From positions 1 through 32,369 of the forward strand of contig JAHHTP010000020.1 in assembly GCA_020024615.1 (NCBI GenBank): a stretch of 32,369 bases of DNA, given 5' to 3'. Source of the stretch: Oscillospiraceae bacterium (GTDB taxonomy: Bacteria; Bacillota; Clostridia; Oscillospirales; Ruminococcaceae). Within the stretch, counting starts at the first letter, position 1. Each line of letters begins with the position of its first letter. Below, in pieces: positions 31,145 through 32,369 of the stretch. The notes below the pieces were generated by a model. It did not search any database and was not told where the DNA came from. It was given only the letters and a program-made list of their open reading frames with translations. A program made the translations under genes and the position numbers.

Positions 31145-31163
31145 CCGGTATTTTAACCGGTAT
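31145..31163. repeat. Direct repeat CCGGTAT x2 upstream of the small terminase
   Basis: CCGGTAT at 31145-31151 and 31157-31163, separated by TTTAA. A possible binding site for the late-gene regulator encoded just upstream; too short to be sure. Confidence 0.3.
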
Positions 31164-31210
31164 ACAAAAGGGAGCGCATCAGCTGTTTGAATTTTCAGCC
31201 ATGCACTCCC
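31164..31210 (-). terminator. Hairpin/terminator between late regulator and terminase genes
   Basis: GGGAGCGCAT (31170-31179) pairs with ATGCACTCCC (31201-31210) with one mismatch, and the inner CAGCTG/CAGC bases can extend it. On the minus strand CTTTTGTAT follows, a modest T tract. AT-rich ATAAAATACTATTATAAAT just upstream on that strand may hold a -10 box but lacks a good -35. Confidence 0.55.
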
Positions 31211-31232
31211 ATAGATTTATAATAGTATTTTA

Positions 31233-31714
31233 TCACAAAAAATGTGTTGTAGTGTGTTGTGTTTGCGTTTCCTTCATCACTTTTCCATATGCAAGCAAAG
31301 CCTTAGTGGATAGATGACGCATCCAGTCATAGCTATAATGCAGATTTTTTTGTTTGCAGCTCATGCAAGCTTTTTTCAGGGTCATACCGTTGATATAATG
31401 TGCCCAGAGTAAATCGCGATATGTCGGATTATGTACCAGCTGTAAACGATGTATAATCTTGCTTGACTGCTCAAACATCCCTTTGGTTGCCAGTTCAGCT
31501 TCTCTTGCCAGCTGTTCCAACTGTTCCACCATGCGTTGTGCTGCTGGAATACTGTTGCCGCCACCCGGCAATCCGGTAAAATTCTGGGTAATGCCTGTCG
31601 CCTGTTGGCGAATTTCCTCAGCTTTGCGATTGGTATCATCCACACAACACTGCAATCTACGGAACTGGGTTAATTTTTTTCGTGCAGCAGCAATCAATTC
31701 TTTTTCTTGCTCAT
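31233..31714 (-). CDS. RinA/ArpU-like phage late-gene regulator, frameshifted at its start
   Basis: About 160 residues in the main frame: KELIAAARKKLTQFRRLQCC, VDDTNRKAEEIRQQATGITQ, LEQLAREAELATKGMFEQSS, then VHNPTYRDLLWAHYINGMTL and SYDWMRHLSTKALLAYGKVM. The last part resembles the sigma-70-region-4-like end of ArpU/RinA activators, which control phage late genes, and it sits just before the terminase genes as expected. GGAGG plus ATG at 31714 gives a strong start, but that frame stops after six codons; one extra A in the five-A run at 31701-31705 would join them. An alternative GTG at 31754 lies in frame without a binding site. Confidence 0.7.
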
Positions 31715-31716
31715 AA

Positions 31717-32088
31717 TTACCTCCATGCCGCCTGTAACATGACAGCCATTGCACCGATCAGCGATAGATACATCTGGCTGATATCCTTTTGTTTCCAACT
31801 GCGTGCCGCTGTAACCAGAAAGATTCCCAGCAGCACCTCTGTTTTGCGTATCTGCTCCTGCTCCCGTTTATGCACGGCAAACTCCGACTGCTCAAGCTTT
31901 AATATCCGCTGATATTCCAGCACAATTTGTTTGCGTAGCTTGGTAACTTCCTCCTGATCTGCGCCCAGCCGATACACCCCATACACCACACAAAGCATAT
32001 CATACAACAGCCGCTTGGAACTGCTGACCGCTTGCGATAACGGCTGTTGATATAACGCCGCATGGTTAATTTCCTGTACCGTCAACAA
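31717..32088 (-). CDS. Phage protein of unknown function
   Basis: 123 residues (MLTVQEINHAALYQQPLSQA, then VSSSKRLLYDMLCVVYGVYR and RKQIVLEYQRILKLEQSEFA). Mostly helical, with a heptad-like middle and a fairly hydrophobic C-terminus (MYLSLIGAMAVMLQAAWR). I do not recognise the family. It overlaps the nuclease gene by 23 bases and its stop codon lies within the binding site region of the regulator gene, so it belongs to the same leftward transcript. Confidence 0.7.
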   Translation of the reverse strand: MLTVQEINHAALYQQPLSQAVSSSKRLLYDMLCVVYGVYRLGADQEEVTKLRKQIVLEYQRILKLEQSEFAVHKREQEQIRKTEVLLGIFLVTAARSWKQKDISQMYLSLIGAMAVMLQAAWR

Positions 32089-32275
32089 TGCTTACCGCCT
32101 CCTCCACACTCCGGACAACCGCCGCTGTAAAGCCCAGTTTACGCATCCGGTCAATGAATTTTTGCTGCTGTTTGGAAACTCTCCCGGTTCTGGTTTTCAC
32201 CTCAAAGAAGTATGTATTTCCACCCGGTGCATAATAATTGATATCCGCTTCCCCCGGCAGTCCACAGACCACCAC
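32066..32275 (-). CDS. VRR-NUC domain nuclease (5' end uncertain)
   Basis: 69 residues from GTG 32275: VVVCGLPGEADINYYAPGGN, TYFFEVKTRTGRVSKQQQKF and IDRMRKLGFTAAVVRSVEEA. The GLPGEADI and FFEVKTRTG boxes with a following QQQ-F are the VRR-NUC (PD-(D/E)XK) catalytic core. Upstream the same frame encodes GVSKFRRNVGKFRSLRSE, which fits the family's N-terminal strand, but a TGA at about 32327-32325 interrupts it and no start codon lies between. So either GTG 32275 (weak GGAG ahead) is used or the gene is broken. Phage VRR-NUC proteins probably act in DNA repair or replication. Confidence 0.65.
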   Translation of the reverse strand: MVVCGLPGEADINYYAPGGNTYFFEVKTRTGRVSKQQQKFIDRMRKLGFTAAVVRSVEEAVSIVDGTGN

Positions 32276-32369
32276 ACGCTCCGACCGCAGGCTTCTAAAT
32301 TTTCCGACATTGCGCCGGAATTTTGAAACGCCTTGGCGGTATCAGATGCAGATTCCACCGTTGGACAAA

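Larger units (their letters stand above)
21380..32369 (-). mobile_element. Decaying myovirus-type prophage (truncated at its baseplate end, runs off right edge)
   Basis: A leftward block of phage genes in canonical order: nuclease, late regulator, terminases, portal, scaffold, capsid, connector, adaptor, tail completion proteins, sheath, tube, chaperone, tape measure, XkdP-like. The sheath shows a contractile (PBSX/Myoviridae-like) tail. Internal deletions have fused or shortened the large terminase, portal, ADP-ribosyltransferase and capsid genes, and the baseplate, lysis and tail-fibre genes expected to the left are absent. The prophage therefore cannot make virions by itself. The replication and lysogeny side would lie right of the window. 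Confidence 0.9.

Noticed and set aside
1..32369. CRISPR array, rRNA, tRNA, insertion sequence transposase
   Set aside because: No regularly spaced repeats, no conserved RNA motifs and no transposase motifs were seen on either strand.

Overview
The window looks like a chromosomal segment of a low-to-mid-GC Firmicute, most likely a gut Clostridia member (Oscillospiraceae-like). Pointers are the strong AGGAGG-type ribosome binding sites, the TTGACA/TATAAT promoters with 17-base spacers, the ATP-type PEP carboxykinase, the duplicated-FeoA/FeoB locus with a Cys-rich FeoB-associated peptide, and a DUF4867 protein. No rRNA, tRNA or CRISPR was seen. Placement below class level is a guess.

Layout. 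1-1700 (minus): a family 8 glycosyltransferase (cut by the window edge) coupled to a PlsC-like acyltransferase. 1780-4790 (minus): a ferrous iron uptake operon, feoA-feoA-feoB-Cys-rich peptide, with a metal-repressor-like dyad at its promoter. 4830-10930: a glycan/sugar island. A five-bladed-propeller glycosidase-like gene and a DUF4091 gene run leftward; a xylulokinase-type FGGY kinase and a DUF4867-GH20 fusion run rightward from a shared intergenic region with two good promoters and nested inverted repeats. The fusion gene appears to start at ACG. 10930-15350: alanine dehydrogenase, a membrane diguanylate cyclase and PEP carboxykinase. 15350-17790: a MerR-family regulator divergent from a MATE exporter, with a textbook 19-base-spacer MerR promoter. 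17900-18740: debris, namely the 3' end of an unknown gene, the C-terminus of a tyrosine recombinase and a frameshifted unknown gene. 18820-21370: a small operon (YafY/WYL regulator, VOC protein, TfoX-N protein, GyrI-like protein) lying between two similar 31-33 base sequences.

21380-32369 (minus, running off the right edge): a decaying myovirus-type prophage. Its gene order is nuclease, RinA/ArpU-like regulator, small and large terminase, portal, ADP-ribosyltransferase, scaffold, capsid, connector, tail completion proteins, sheath, tube, tail chaperone, tape measure and an XkdP-like protein. The head module has lost internal DNA at three or more junctions (large terminase/portal, portal/ADP-ribosyltransferase, major capsid), and the baseplate end is cut off. 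The sheath-to-tape-measure block is intact.

The most interesting item is in that tail block. The tail chaperone carries a perfect A AAA AAC slippery site at its stop codon. The stop codon of the resulting -1 reading frame sits exactly in the loop of a perfect 10-bp terminator hairpin with a six-A/T tract, just before the tape measure gene. This suggests that frameshifting and transcription termination could be coupled.
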